64,000 nt of DNA from positions 184,493 through 248,492 of the forward strand of contig NZ_AZWQ01000016.1 in assembly GCF_000514815.1 (NCBI RefSeq), read 5' to 3'. The notes under the pieces were generated by a model. That model did not search any database and was not told the origin of the DNA. It saw only the letters and a program-made list of their open reading frames with translations. The translations under genes and the position numbers were made by a program. Of the stretch, positions 45,245 to 55,600 are shown one piece after another; within the stretch, counting starts at the first letter, position 1; every line of letters begins with the position of its first letter. The stretch comes from Salinispora fenicalii (GTDB lineage Bacteria > Actinomycetota > Actinomycetes > Mycobacteriales > Micromonosporaceae).

Positions 45245-47641
45245 TCAGTCCCGGGCCATCATGGCGGCTGCCTCCCGCTCGACGTCAACGTAGGCCTCAC
45301 CGGAGACATCCGCGATGACCTGCTTGATCGTGGCGCCGGTCAGCTTCCAGGGACGGGCGCCGGAGTAGTCGTAGGTGACGGGCGCGCCGCGGTCCTGGCC
45401 GACGTTGAAGCCTTCACCGGCGAGCGCGAACTTGCCGAGCTGGGTCTGCATTCCCTTGCACTCACCCACCTTCTTCTTGCCGATGAACAGCGAGGCGTTG
45501 CCGATACAGGCACTGGGCCGGTCTGAGCCGGGTGGAGTGATCAGCTTCTCCTTCTCGAACGCGACGCCGAGCACCACCTTCCCCTTCGGCACATCGACGT
45601 TCGAGGCGATGACCTGTTCCTTCTCCCCCAGGTAGTTGTAGACGTACTTCAGTTTGCCGTCCTTGAGGTAGAGGGCGTGCCCGCCGAAGTTGGAGCCCTG
45701 CGCGAAGAGGACACCTTCCGCGTCGGGACCATCGATGACGACATCGGCCGCCAGGATGTAGGACCGCCCCCGGATGTTGACCGCGACCGCCTCGGGGACC
45801 TCCAGCGTGTTCGGATAGTAGACGTAGTGGTCTCGCGACGGCGCCACCTGCGGCCGCGGCGTGCTGAGCAAGTCGGCGATGGGCCGGTCGTCCACCGGTA
45901 GACCAAAGAACTTGCCGGCCTGGTGATACCAGAGCGCCGCCAACTCCGCGGCCAGCTCCGGGTGCTGGTCGGCCACGTTATGGATCTCAGCACGGTCGAC
46001 ATCGGTGTGGTAGAGCGCCCACTTGTCCAGACCGAAATGGCCCCAGTCCGCCGGTGAGCTCGGGTGCAGGGCGTCCACCTTCCAGCCGTCCCGCCACAAC
46101 GCCCGCGTACCCAACATCTGGTAGAACTGGCTTTGCTTCGCGGTCTTGGCCTTCGGCTTTTCGAAGGTGTGTTTGAAGCTGGCGCCCTCCAGTGGCCACT
46201 GCTTGAAGCCCTTGACCGTCTCCGGCAACTCGATGCCGAGGCAGTCGTACACTGTGGGCACGATGTCGCTGACGTGCGCGTACTGGTCGCGGAGCTCGCC
46301 CTTTGCCTTGATCCCCGCCGGCCAGTGCACGATCATCGGGTCGCAGACTCCCCCCTCCCACACGTCCTGCTTGAACAGCTTGAACGGGGTGTTGAAGGCG
46401 AAGGCCCAACCGGTCGAATAGTGGTTGTATGTGCCGGGAGAACCAAGAATATCGAGCATCTTGATGTTCTCGTCAATGCTGCTCGAGACACCGTTGAAGA
46501 AGGTGTTTTCATTGACGGCACCGTCCGCCCCACCCTCACCCGACGCTCCGTTATCCGAGATCACGAAGATGAGGGTGTTGTCCAGCTCTCCGGTGTCTTC
46601 AAGGTAGGCGATCAGCCGGCCGATCTCGTGGTCGGTGTAGCTGGAGAAGCCGGCGAAGACCTCCGCCATCCGGATCTGCAACTTCTTCTCGTCGGTATTG
46701 AGCGAATCCCACGGCCGTACGTCGCTCTTGGCGGGCGAGGGTTTGCCGTCCACGCTGCGTACGTCGCTGAGCGGGTTGATCGGTGAGAGCTCGGTACCCT
46801 TCGGGAGAATCCCCAGCTTGATCTGCTTCGCCAGGATCTTCTCCCGGATCGCCTCGTACCCCATGTCGAACTTGCCCTTGTACTTGTCGGCCCAGGCCTT
46901 CGGTACGTGGTGTGGGGCGTGGTTCGCTCCGGGGCAGAAGTACATGAAGAACGGGCGGTCCGGAGCGACCTGCTTGGCGTCGCCGATCATGCCGATTGCC
47001 CGGTCGACGAGGTCGGCGGTGAGCAGGTATCCGTCCTTGCCTTCCTTCCACTCGTCCACGCTGACCGGGTCGGTGGGCTGGTCGATGAACTGCTGGTCCT
47101 GCACGAGGTTCGGGTAGTACTGGTTGGCCTCTCCACCGAGGAAGCCGTAGAAGCGTTCGAAGCCACGGTGGGTGGGCCAGTTCCGCTTGGAGGAGGCCAT
47201 GTTGGTCTCGTCTTCGGCGACACAGTGCCACTTGCCCAGCGCATAGGTGTTGTAGCCCCGGTCGCTGAGGATCTCGCCGATAAGAGCCGTCTCCCCGGGG
47301 ATGTGCCCATTCATCCCCGGGAAGCCCTGGGTCGCCTCGGCGACGCAGGACATGCCGACGGTGGTGTGGTTGCGTCCGCTCAGCAGCGCGGCCCGGGTGG
47401 GCGAGCAGAGCGCGGTGGTGTGGAACTGGGTGTACTTCAGTCCGTTGTTGGCGAGCTTGCTCATGTTCGGCATCTCGATGGGCCCACCGAAGAAGTCCCA
47501 GGAGCCGAATCCGGTGTCATCCCAGACCAGGAACAACACGTTCGGCGCGCCTTTCGGAGCCTGGGGTTGGGCGTAGGGGTCCCAGTCCGGCGTCGAGTCC
47601 GTGGCGCCGAGGTTGATAACGCCCTTGAATTCTTTACTCAT
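45245..47641 (-). CDS. Arylsulfatase (formylglycine-dependent)
   Basis: 798 residues. The sulfatase signature is C79-S-P-T-R83-AALLSGR, whose Cys is the residue converted to formylglycine. Metal ligands include Asp41-Asp42 (WDDTGFG), and NGASGEGG is in the C-terminal metal loop. LGKWHC is the second family signature. No signal peptide is visible, so the enzyme may be cytosolic. Sulfate-ester hydrolysis is the family reaction; the substrate is unknown. A putative formylglycine-generating enzyme lies 4 kb away and is the expected activator. Its length is greater than the usual ~550 because of a C-terminal beta-rich domain (about 570-790). Confidence 0.93.
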   Translation of the reverse strand: MSKEFKGVINLGATDSTPDWDPYAQPQAPKGAPNVLFLVWDDTGFGSWDFFGGPIEMPNMSKLANNGLKYTQFHTTALCSPTRAALLSGRNHTTVGMSCVAEATQGFPGMNGHIPGETALIGEILSDRGYNTYALGKWHCVAEDETNMASSKRNWPTHRGFERFYGFLGGEANQYYPNLVQDQQFIDQPTDPVSVDEWKEGKDGYLLTADLVDRAIGMIGDAKQVAPDRPFFMYFCPGANHAPHHVPKAWADKYKGKFDMGYEAIREKILAKQIKLGILPKGTELSPINPLSDVRSVDGKPSPAKSDVRPWDSLNTDEKKLQIRMAEVFAGFSSYTDHEIGRLIAYLEDTGELDNTLIFVISDNGASGEGGADGAVNENTFFNGVSSSIDENIKMLDILGSPGTYNHYSTGWAFAFNTPFKLFKQDVWEGGVCDPMIVHWPAGIKAKGELRDQYAHVSDIVPTVYDCLGIELPETVKGFKQWPLEGASFKHTFEKPKAKTAKQSQFYQMLGTRALWRDGWKVDALHPSSPADWGHFGLDKWALYHTDVDRAEIHNVADQHPELAAELAALWYHQAGKFFGLPVDDRPIADLLSTPRPQVAPSRDHYVYYPNTLEVPEAVAVNIRGRSYILAADVVIDGPDAEGVLFAQGSNFGGHALYLKDGKLKYVYNYLGEKEQVIASNVDVPKGKVVLGVAFEKEKLITPPGSDRPSACIGNASLFIGKKKVGECKGMQTQLGKFALAGEGFNVGQDRGAPVTYDYSGARPWKLTGATIKQVIADVSGEAYVDVEREAAAMMARD

Positions 47642-47702
47642 GAACGGCTTCTCCTTCTCCCGCTCCCACGGCGGGACACGCGACCTGCCCGTACTTTCCC
47701 GA

Positions 47703-48386
47703 TCAACTCTTCGCGGTGTCCGATGGCGCCACCTGGCCGGTGACCAACATTCGGATGCTCACCAGCAGAACCCAGGCGGGGAAGATAAGCGTGAACCAGA
47801 GGTTCTGGTTGGTGACGACCAGAAGCAACACGGCGAGGATGTAGGTCAGAATCCAGAGCCACTTCGGCATCAGCCGGGTCTTGAGCCCCACCGTTCCGAG
47901 GGCGAACATGAACACTGCGGCCATGCGTACCGCGTAGACCCCGCTCGCCTCGAGCATGATCGAGCGACCGAACCCGACCGTCTCGGTACTCAAGGATTGG
48001 GACCCCCCTTCGGGAACACCGTCCACAATGGCTCCCGCGACCACAATGGCGACGAAGATCATGGCCAGGAAGAGAACCCCGCTCCCAATGATCAGGGTGG
48101 AGAAGAACCAGTCTCCCAGGTTGCCCATGTACTCCCGTACCACGCCCATGAACCAGAGGAAGAAGATTCCGGCGAACGGGATCAGGAACAACGCCACCCG
48201 CATCCGGCCAGCTTCCTGCCGCACCCACTCCACATCGGCGAAAGGCTCCTTCGGAAGCGCCGACCGAAGCAGGATGATACTGATCGAAAAGACCACTGCG
48301 AAAAGTATGCCCGCCACCGCGACCCCGCGCGGATTTCGGAGCGCCCGAAACGATTCTTGGTCAGAACTCTTGCCCATCGACAACAC
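47703..48386 (-). CDS. Polytopic membrane protein of unknown function
   Basis: 227 residues with about six membrane helices and conserved-looking WVRQEAGRMRVALFLIPFAGIFFLWFMGVVREYMG in the first third (residues about 53-90). It matches no family I can name with confidence. It sits 61 bp upstream of the sulfatase on the same strand and may be co-transcribed with it. An alternative start (MGKSSDQ) is three codons in. Confidence 0.7.
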   Translation of the reverse strand: MLSMGKSSDQESFRALRNPRGVAVAGILFAVVFSISIILLRSALPKEPFADVEWVRQEAGRMRVALFLIPFAGIFFLWFMGVVREYMGNLGDWFFSTLIIGSGVLFLAMIFVAIVVAGAIVDGVPEGGSQSLSTETVGFGRSIMLEASGVYAVRMAAVFMFALGTVGLKTRLMPKWLWILTYILAVLLLVVTNQNLWFTLIFPAWVLLVSIRMLVTGQVAPSDTAKS

Positions 48387-48515
48387 CCTTCACCAGCCGG
48401 ATCCACTGTCCCATGGAACGCGCACCCCTCCTTTTCTCGTTCTACCAGAGAACGGGACGACCAGTGGCCGGAATGCGTCCGACCGTGAGCCGGGCTCGGA
48501 TCCGCAGCCGCAACC

Positions 48516-49784
48516 TCAGCCCCGCCCTGGACCACCGATTCCCTGCCGGTCCGACACCACGGCCCGGTCGTGGTCGACCTTGCCCCCGAAACTCGCGGCC
48601 AGGGTCTGGTCGAGCCGGTCAAGCTCGGCCTCCACCGCTGGTCGCCGGTCCGCCGGAAGCACCTCTCGAAGATCTTCGAGCATGGCCCGGAGCCGTCGCA
48701 TCACCTGCACGGAGCTGGCCCCGTACTCGCGGATCTCGGTGACCGCCAGCGTGAGGTAGTCCTCCCACGTCCGGCCGGGCACAACCAGCCGTGGCTGGCC
48801 GGATTCGTCGCAGTACCGCATCGTGCCGAGGGGCTGCGCCCCGATCATCCGGAGCAGTTCCTCCAGGTAGTCCAGCATCTGCACCGCTGTGGTCGGATCA
48901 TTGATGGCCGAGGAGAGCGCCCGCGCCGCGCTATCCACCAGAATCCGTACCGGAAACGCCGGATCACGCTCGATGGTCCGCTCGATGCCCATGGCCACCA
49001 TGGCGTGTATCGGCGTGGTGGAGTCACCTGGCGGCCTCGTTCCGAATACCTCCATCACCGGTTGTCCGGCGATGATGTAGTCGCCGGCCGCCACCTTTGA
49101 TCGGAGCTGACAGCCGTGCTGACTGGCCCAGCGGACCAGTGCCGCCTCATTCAACGCCTGTACCGAACCGGATCGTTGGGCCTGAATCACCAGTGTTGGT
49201 TCCCCGGGCGGCGACTCCTCCTTGGTCACCACCGACCCGCCCGACTGGTCGCGGGCCGCCATGAGCTTCCGGGCGGTTTTGGTGACGTCCGCGGCGACCG
49301 CCACCGGTCGTAGTTGATGAACCAGGTGGTTGAGGAAGACCACGAAGAGCACGAAACTCACGATGAGGAAAAGCCCCGAAATCGCGACACCGAGCGGCGG
49401 GATCTCCGCTGACCCACCAAAAGCCAGGAGCGTGAAGGCGAAGGAGACCGTCCCGAGGATAAACGTCACGACGGCCAGGTGGAATCGGTCCCGGTACAAC
49501 AACCTCAGGTAGCGCGGAAAACTGTCGGCGTGAAGTTCGAGCACGACCACGCTCACGGCCACCACAAATCCGGCCAACACCCCGGCAACCTCGACCACGA
49601 TCGTGAGGAGTTCCTGCGCCGCGGACGCCTCGAACTCCCACGCCGACGGCAGGGTGATGACGGCGTCAACCTCGCGGACCACGAGGGCGAGCAGCCCTCC
49701 CACCACCAGCCCCAGCAGCGGGAAGAACCACAGGCTCCCCACCAGGTTCTGGCGGATTCGGAAGAACTTTGCCCACAGCATCAT
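48516..49784 (-). CDS. DUF2254 membrane protein
   Basis: 422 residues from ATG 49784, which has GAGGAG about five bases upstream; a longer upstream in-frame reading is the shadow of the GNAT gene. Four to five helices occupy the first 170 residues (FPLLGLVVGGLLALV and VVAVSVVVLELHADSFPRYL are typical). A soluble domain with DSAARALSSAINDPTTAVQMLDYL follows, the DUF2254 hallmark. The function is unknown; channel-like roles have been suggested for the family. Confidence 0.87.
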   Translation of the reverse strand: MMLWAKFFRIRQNLVGSLWFFPLLGLVVGGLLALVVREVDAVITLPSAWEFEASAAQELLTIVVEVAGVLAGFVVAVSVVVLELHADSFPRYLRLLYRDRFHLAVVTFILGTVSFAFTLLAFGGSAEIPPLGVAISGLFLIVSFVLFVVFLNHLVHQLRPVAVAADVTKTARKLMAARDQSGGSVVTKEESPPGEPTLVIQAQRSGSVQALNEAALVRWASQHGCQLRSKVAAGDYIIAGQPVMEVFGTRPPGDSTTPIHAMVAMGIERTIERDPAFPVRILVDSAARALSSAINDPTTAVQMLDYLEELLRMIGAQPLGTMRYCDESGQPRLVVPGRTWEDYLTLAVTEIREYGASSVQVMRRLRAMLEDLREVLPADRRPAVEAELDRLDQTLAASFGGKVDHDRAVVSDRQGIGGPGRG

Positions 49785-49990
49785 CGAACTCCTCGCCGCT
49801 TCGGGTAGAGACCCGACCGGAGCGTGCTGACGACCCGCCGCCGGATTGCCTCCCGGACAACCGGTGTCTGTGGCTGTCCGCTGGGGGCCGAACCACCCCT
49901 GGACCAGGCGACTGTCTGTGAGCCTTCCACACGTTTCAGCTGAGCCTGGGAGGAACCGTGAATCCGGGCTGCTGCGCCAGTCGTCCCGCG

Positions 49991-50512
49991 CTACCGCACG
50001 CAGGTGTAGCGGACGGTCCTCAGCCGGTGACCGCTGATCTCGTAGCTGCCGGTCGCCCCGTCCAGGACAAACCCCCGGCGCTCGTAGAACCTTCGGGAGC
50101 GGTTGTTCGCCTCGGCGCACCAGAGTCGGACTGATACTGCGTCGAGTTGGGCGATGGCGGCGTCCAGCAGGGCCGCGCCGACCCCCTGCCCCTGAAGCTC
50201 CGGCAGCACGTAGATCGCGTAGATCTCGGCGAATTGCGGATCCTGCCGGTCTGGCCCAGCCATCACCACGCCGACGACCCGGCCCGGGGTGAACGCCAGC
50301 AGCGTGCTCCGGGCCGGGTCCCGCCGGTCGCGGAAGCGCCGAGCCCAGTCCGCCCCGTCCAGGGACGCCAGCACCTCCGTGGGCAGGAGTTGCGCGTAGG
50401 CGGCACGCCAACTCCGCACGTAGACCGCCGCGACCGCCGCCGCGTCCTCGGGGGTGGCCGGCCGGATGGCAACGCCGCAGGACGGTGCTGAGCCATTCAT
50501 AATCATGATCAT
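49991..50512 (-). CDS. GNAT-family N-acetyltransferase
   Basis: 173 residues: VAIRPATPEDAAAVAAVYVRSW at the start, EIYAIYVLPELQGQGVGAALLDAAI as the acetyl-CoA-binding core, and NNRSRRFYERRGFVLDG near the end. A complete single-domain GNAT, probably acetylating a small molecule or amino terminus. The start has several ATG options (MIMIMNG); the downstream one is equally likely. It is divergent from the gene at 50.6 kb. Confidence 0.88.
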   Translation of the reverse strand: MIMIMNGSAPSCGVAIRPATPEDAAAVAAVYVRSWRAAYAQLLPTEVLASLDGADWARRFRDRRDPARSTLLAFTPGRVVGVVMAGPDRQDPQFAEIYAIYVLPELQGQGVGAALLDAAIAQLDAVSVRLWCAEANNRSRRFYERRGFVLDGATGSYEISGHRLRTVRYTCVR

Positions 50513-50597
50513 GCCTGATCGGAAGTCACACCCGGATCGGGCCCCACACCACCGGTGTCGTCGCGTTGGGCGATTTCAGCGGGGAGGTAACGCATCG

Positions 50598-51038
50598 GTG
50601 CCAAACTGGGACTGGACAGTACGGTTCCGCGCAGAGCCTCCCCAACCGGAAGGACGGTCGACCGTGGATGCCTGGGAGACGCCGGCGGGAAGAAGCGTGG
50701 AGTGGAAGGGAGTCCACCACTCCACGCACGGCGACTTCGCCGACATCTCCACGCACACGGTCAGCTACGAGTCCCGGGACCGGTGCTACGTGACGACGGA
50801 CGGGCGGCTCGTGGCCGATGGCGTCAGCTACACGTACCAGAAGCTGGACCATCGAATGGCGATTCTGATCTACCGCCCCGAGGTTTACCAGGGGAGATCC
50901 GGTGTCATCCTCTACTCGATGCTTGACTTCGCGAGCGCGACGGATCGCGCCGTGATCCTCGCCGACGGCGAGCCGTTCGCCATCGCGGACGGGACGTTCC
51001 GCGAGGTGCCGACTCCCGCCCGGCCCGGACCGCACTGA
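50598..51038 (+). CDS. Small beta-barrel protein, MoaF-like, unknown function
   Basis: 146 residues from GTG 50598, which has GGAGG ten bases upstream; upstream extensions overlap the GNAT gene. The beta-rich sequence has THTVSYESRDRCYVTTDG and HRMAILIYRPEVYQGRSGVILYSMLDF. It recalls calycin-like MoaF or phenolic-acid-decarboxylase folds, but I am not sure. It precedes the DUF6328 gene by 14 bp. The product may bind a small ligand. Confidence 0.55.
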   Translation: MPNWDWTVRFRAEPPQPEGRSTVDAWETPAGRSVEWKGVHHSTHGDFADISTHTVSYESRDRCYVTTDGRLVADGVSYTYQKLDHRMAILIYRPEVYQGRSGVILYSMLDFASATDRAVILADGEPFAIADGTFREVPTPARPGPH

Positions 51039-51052
51039 GGGCGGAGGCAGCG

Positions 51053-51523
51053 GTGGCGGAGGAGTCGGAGACTCGCTGGCGACGCCGGTACACCGAGCTG
51101 TTGCAGGAGCTGCGGATCGCGCAGACGGGGGTGCAGATCCTCTTCGCCTTCCTGCTCGCCCTCCCGTTCAGCTCCGCGTTCGGCGAGACCAACGCCTTCC
51201 AGCGGACGCTCTACATCATCTCGTTCCTCGCTACCGCTGCCGCGGCGGTGGCGACCATCGCCCCGGTGGCGTTCCACCGGGCGCTGTTCCGGCAGGGGCG
51301 TGATCCGGAACTGGCCCGCTTCACCCACTGGATGACCACCACCGGTCTGTTGCTGATGGTCTTGGCCGTGGTCGTCGCGGTGCTGCTCGTTACGGACTTC
51401 GTTCTCGAGCTGCCGATCGCACTCGCGCTGACCGGCCTGACCCTGCTCTGGCTGCTGCTGCTCTGGGTGCTCGTGCCGTTTGGCCGCAGCCGGGCCGGCA
51501 GCGACTCCGATACTACCGGATGA
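51053..51523 (+). CDS. DUF6328 membrane protein
   Basis: 156 residues with four membrane helices and the N-terminal signature LLQELRIAQTGVQILFAFLLALPF, followed by QRTLYIISFLATAAAAVATIAPVAFHR, which match the actinobacterial DUF6328 family. The function is unknown. The 3' end overlaps the convergent FGE gene by 11 bp. Confidence 0.75.
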   Translation: MAEESETRWRRRYTELLQELRIAQTGVQILFAFLLALPFSSAFGETNAFQRTLYIISFLATAAAAVATIAPVAFHRALFRQGRDPELARFTHWMTTTGLLLMVLAVVVAVLLVTDFVLELPIALALTGLTLLWLLLLWVLVPFGRSRAGSDSDTTG

Positions 51524-52439
51524 CGCACCGGAAGCCGAGGTGGCAGGTCGAGGTGTCGATCGCTTCGCCCTGCCGGGCCGCCGGCCGGTACCGCATGCAG
51601 TAGTTAGGGGCGCACAGGTGGGATCCGCCCTTGATGACATGGCGAGGAATGCCCGCGCTCGGTCCGTCGGCGGTGACCGGCGTCGTACAGCACGCCTTCG
51701 CCGACGGGTCGGTGGGGTACGTGAAGACGTCCTGGGTCCACTCCCAGACGTTGCCGGCCATGTCGTAGAGCTGGTGACCGTTGGGCGGGAAGGCTCCCAC
51801 CGGGGAGGTTCCCGCGTACCCGTCCAGGAGGAGGTTCTGCCAGGGAAACGCCCCCTGCCAGGTGTTGGCCATCATCTTGCCCTCGGGGGCGAACTCGTTG
51901 CCCCAGGTGAAGGCGGCACCGTCGAGCCCGCCCCGGGCGGCGAGCTCCCACTCGGACTCGGTGGGGAGTTCCTTGCCGGCCCAGGTCGCGAAGGCCACCG
52001 CGTCGGAGTACGCGACGTGGGTGACCGGGTGCAGCTCTCTGCCGTCGATGGTGCTAGCCGGCCCCTCGGGGTGGCGCCAGGTCGCGCCCGGCGTCCACGA
52101 CCACCAGTTGCGGTAGTCGGCGAGGCTGACCGGCCCGGGGGCCTGGCGAAAAACGAGGGAGCCGGGGACGAGCAGCGCCGGGTCGGCGTCGGGATAGTCC
52201 GCCGCCGTCGGTGCCACCTCGGCCATCGTGACGTGGCCGGTCTCCCGGACGAATCGATCGAAATCGCGGACGGTCACCAGGTACTGGTCGATCCAGAACC
52301 CGTCGACCTCGACCCATCGGACGGGCCCCTCTTCCGGGTAGAAATCGGTTGACCCCATGCGAAACCGACCGCCCGGGATCCAGACCATCTCCGGAGCCGG
52401 GCGGGTCGTCGCTGGCGGGCTGAGCGCCTCGTGTACCAC
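51513..52439 (-). CDS. Formylglycine-generating enzyme (FGE/SUMF1 family)
   Basis: 308 residues of FGE-sulfatase fold: VWIPGGRFRMGS at the start, then ELPTESEWELAARGG and GNVWEWTQD. The active-site pair Cys276 and Cys281 lies in GGSHLCAPNYCMRYRPAAR, as in characterised bacterial FGEs. FGE oxidises the sulfatase Cys (CxPxR) to formylglycine using copper and oxygen. The sulfatase at 45.2-47.6 kb carries CSPTR and is the natural client. Aerobic maturation contrasts with the anaerobic nitrate genes next door. Confidence 0.92.
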   Translation of the reverse strand: MVHEALSPPATTRPAPEMVWIPGGRFRMGSTDFYPEEGPVRWVEVDGFWIDQYLVTVRDFDRFVRETGHVTMAEVAPTAADYPDADPALLVPGSLVFRQAPGPVSLADYRNWWSWTPGATWRHPEGPASTIDGRELHPVTHVAYSDAVAFATWAGKELPTESEWELAARGGLDGAAFTWGNEFAPEGKMMANTWQGAFPWQNLLLDGYAGTSPVGAFPPNGHQLYDMAGNVWEWTQDVFTYPTDPSAKACCTTPVTADGPSAGIPRHVIKGGSHLCAPNYCMRYRPAARQGEAIDTSTCHLGFRCVIR

Positions 52440-52649
52440 GCCCTCACCCTAAACCACCCAAAGCACAACAACTCAGCATTCATCGGATCGCCTGGATGAG
52501 CACGGGCTGCGGGGTGGGAAACACCCACCAGCACCACCGAGATAGGCGATCGCGCCGATAAGGCCTGTTTTGTCCGGCTATCTGCGCCAAGCTGGGGGAC
52601 GAGTCATCCCATCGGGTGTTCTCGCGGTCACCGGTGAGGAATGAGGCGT
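52440..52649. promoter_or_regulatory. Divergent promoter region of FGE and narGHJI
   Basis: 210 bp. GGTGGG and CCCACC (52513-52529) form a 6-bp inverted repeat with a 5-nt spacer, a candidate operator or FGE leader hairpin. No clear Fnr, ResD or GlnR box is recognised. Confidence 0.5.
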
Positions 52650-55600
52650 ATGACGGGCACGACGGAGCACGCTAGCCGGGCGTTGCTGGCCGTGGGCGGC
52701 CTGGTACGTCGGGCTGAGGTCGCCCCCGACGGCCGGGCGCTCTACCAGATCGGCGGGCGGGAGGCGGACGCCTTCTATCGAGACCGTTGGTCGTACGACA
52801 AGGTGGTGCGCTCCACCCACGGCGTGAACTGCACCGGTTCGTGCTCCTGGAAGGTGTACGTCCGCGACGGCATCATCACCTGGGAACAGCAGCAGACCGA
52901 CTACCCGAGTGTCGGCCCGGATCGGCCGGAGTACGAGCCGCGGGGCTGCCCACGGGGGGCGGCGTTCTCCTGGTACACCTACTCGCCGACGCGGGTGCGC
53001 TACCCGTACGCCCGGGGTGTGCTGATGGAGATGTACCGCGAGGCCCGGCAGCGACTGGGTGATCCACTGGCGGCGTGGGCCGAGATTCAGTCCGATCCGC
53101 AGCGGCGACGTCGGTACCAACAGGCGCGGGGCAAGGGCGGCCTGGTGCGGGTCTCCTGGGACGAGGCGCTGGAGCTGGTCGCCGCGGCGCATGTGCACAC
53201 CATCGCCGAGTACGGACCGGACCGGATCGCCGGCTTCTCCCCCATCCCAGCGATGTCGATGGTGTCGCACGCGGTGGGGGCGCGGTTCCTGTCGCTGATC
53301 GGCGGATCGATGCTGTCGTTCTACGACTGGTACGCGGACCTGCCGGTGGCGTCCCCGCAGATGTTCGGCGACCAGACCGACGTGCCGGAGTCCGGAGACT
53401 GGTGGGACGCCTCCTACTTCATCATGTGGGGCTCCAACGTGCCGGTGACCCGCACCCCGGACGCGCACTGGATGGCCGAAGCGCGGTACCGGGGCCAGAA
53501 GGTCGTGGTGGTCAGCCCGGACTTCGCCGACAACGTCAAGTTCGCCGACGAGTGGATGCCCGCCCAGCCCGGCACCGACGGGGCGCTGGCGATGGCGATG
53601 GGACACGTCATCCTCAAGGAGTTCTTCGTCGACTGGAACACGCCCCGGTTCTTCGACTACGTGCGCCGCTTCACCGACCTGCCGTACCTGGTCGGCTTGG
53701 AGCCGTCGGCCGACGGCGGCTACCGCCCCGGGAAGTTCGTCACCGCCGCCGACCTGGGGGAAGACGACAAGGAGGCGGCCTTCCGGCCGGTGCTGTGGGA
53801 TTCCGTCGCGGACGGGCCAGCGGTGCCGAACGGTTCGCTCGGGGACCGCTTCAGCGAGACCGGCGTCGGCCGGTGGAACCTGGACCTGGGTGAGATCGTG
53901 CCCCGGCTGAGCTGCGCCGGCGGCGAGGCGGTGGAGGTGCTGCTGCCCCGGTTCGACACCGACCAGCCGGAGGCACTGCGTCGCGGCGTGCCCACCGCCC
54001 GGGTCGGCGGACGGCTCGTCACCACCGTGTTCGACCTGATGCTCGCCCAGTACGGCGTCGCCCGTCCCGACCTGCCCGGTAACTGGCCGACCGGGTACGA
54101 CGACGCGGCCGAGCCGTACACGCCGGCGTGGCAGGAGCCGATCACGGGCGTACCGGCGGCGCAGGTGGCCCGGGTGGCCCGAGAGTTCGCGGACAACGCC
54201 GAGCGCTCCGGTGGCCGCTCGATGATCGTGATGGGGGCCGGTACGAACCACTGGTTCCACTCCGACACCACGTACCGGGCGATGCTGGCGCTGACGACGC
54301 TGACTGGCTGCCAAGGCGTCAACGGCGGCGGGTGGGCGCACTACGTGGGGCAGGAGAAGTGCCGGCCGGTGACCGGCTGGCAGCAGCTCGCGTTCGCCCT
54401 GGACTGGGTCCGCCCACCCCGGCAGATGATCGGCACCGCCTTCTGGTACGTCCACACCGACCAGTGGCGCTACGACACGTACTCCGCCGACGCCCTCGCC
54501 GCTCCCACCGGCACCGGCGCCTTCGCCGGCAAGCACACCGTCGACCTGTTGGCGCAGTCGGCCCGGCTGGGCTGGATGCCGTCGATGCCCACCTTCGACC
54601 GGAACCCGCTTGATCTCGCCGACGAGGCGCTGGCCGCGAACCCGGACGACCCGGCGCGCTACGTCGCCGACGCGCTGGTCGATGGTCGGCTTGGCTTCGC
54701 CGGCGCCGACCCGGACGCCCCGGCGAACTGGCCCCGGGTGTTGACGGTCTGGCGGGCGAACCTGCTCGGCTCTTCCAGCAAGGGCAACGAGTACTTCCTG
54801 CGTCACCTGCTCGGCACCGAGTCGAACCTGCGGGCGGAGCAGGCTGCGGCCGACAATCGGCCGGCCGATGTCGTGTGGCGCGACGAGGCCCCGGAGGGCA
54901 AGCTCGACCTGCTGCTGAGCCTCGACTTCCGGATGACCTCGACCACGCTCTTCTCCGATGTGGTGCTGCCGGCGGCCACCTGGTACGAGAAGCATGATCT
55001 CAGCACCACCGACATGCACCCGTTCGTGAACGCCTTCACCCCGGCGATCAACCCACCGTGGCAGACCCGCACCGACTTCACCGCCTTCCACGGGATCGCC
55101 AAGGCCTTCTCCGCCCTGGCCCGCCGGCACCTCGGTGTACGCAAGGACCTGGTGGCGGCGTCGCTGCTGCACGACACCCCGGATGCGATGGCGACTCCGG
55201 GCGGGGTCGTACGCGACTGGCGCACCGGCGACGCGCCCGCGGTGCCGGGCCGGACGATGCCGAAGTTCGTGGTCGTGGAGCGAGACTACGGCGCGGTCGC
55301 CGAGCAGATGGCCGCGCTCGGCCCGCTACTGGACCGGCTGGGTACCACGAACAAGGCGGTCACCGTCGACGTCAACCGGGAGATTGACTACCTGCGGCGG
55401 GTCAACGGCGTGGTGCGGGGTGGCGCAGGCGACGGCCGACCCCGGCTGGACTCCGACATCCGGGCGTGTGAGGCCATCCTGGCGCTGTCGGGCACCACGA
55501 ACGGCCGCATCGCCACCGAGGGCTTCCGGTTCCTGGAGCGCCGTACCGGTCAACGCCTGGCGGACCTCGCCGCCGAGGCGGAGGGGAAACAGATCACGTT

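Noticed and set aside
49785..50411. N-terminal extension of the DUF2254 protein
   Set aside because: It runs antisense-frame through the GNAT gene, and a good ribosome site and the typical start are at 49784.
52578..55172. Long minus-strand frame (864 codons) opposite narG
   Set aside because: It is antisense to a full-length NarG with all motifs; its sequence is low complexity (His, Arg, Gly, Val) as expected of a shadow in GC-rich DNA.
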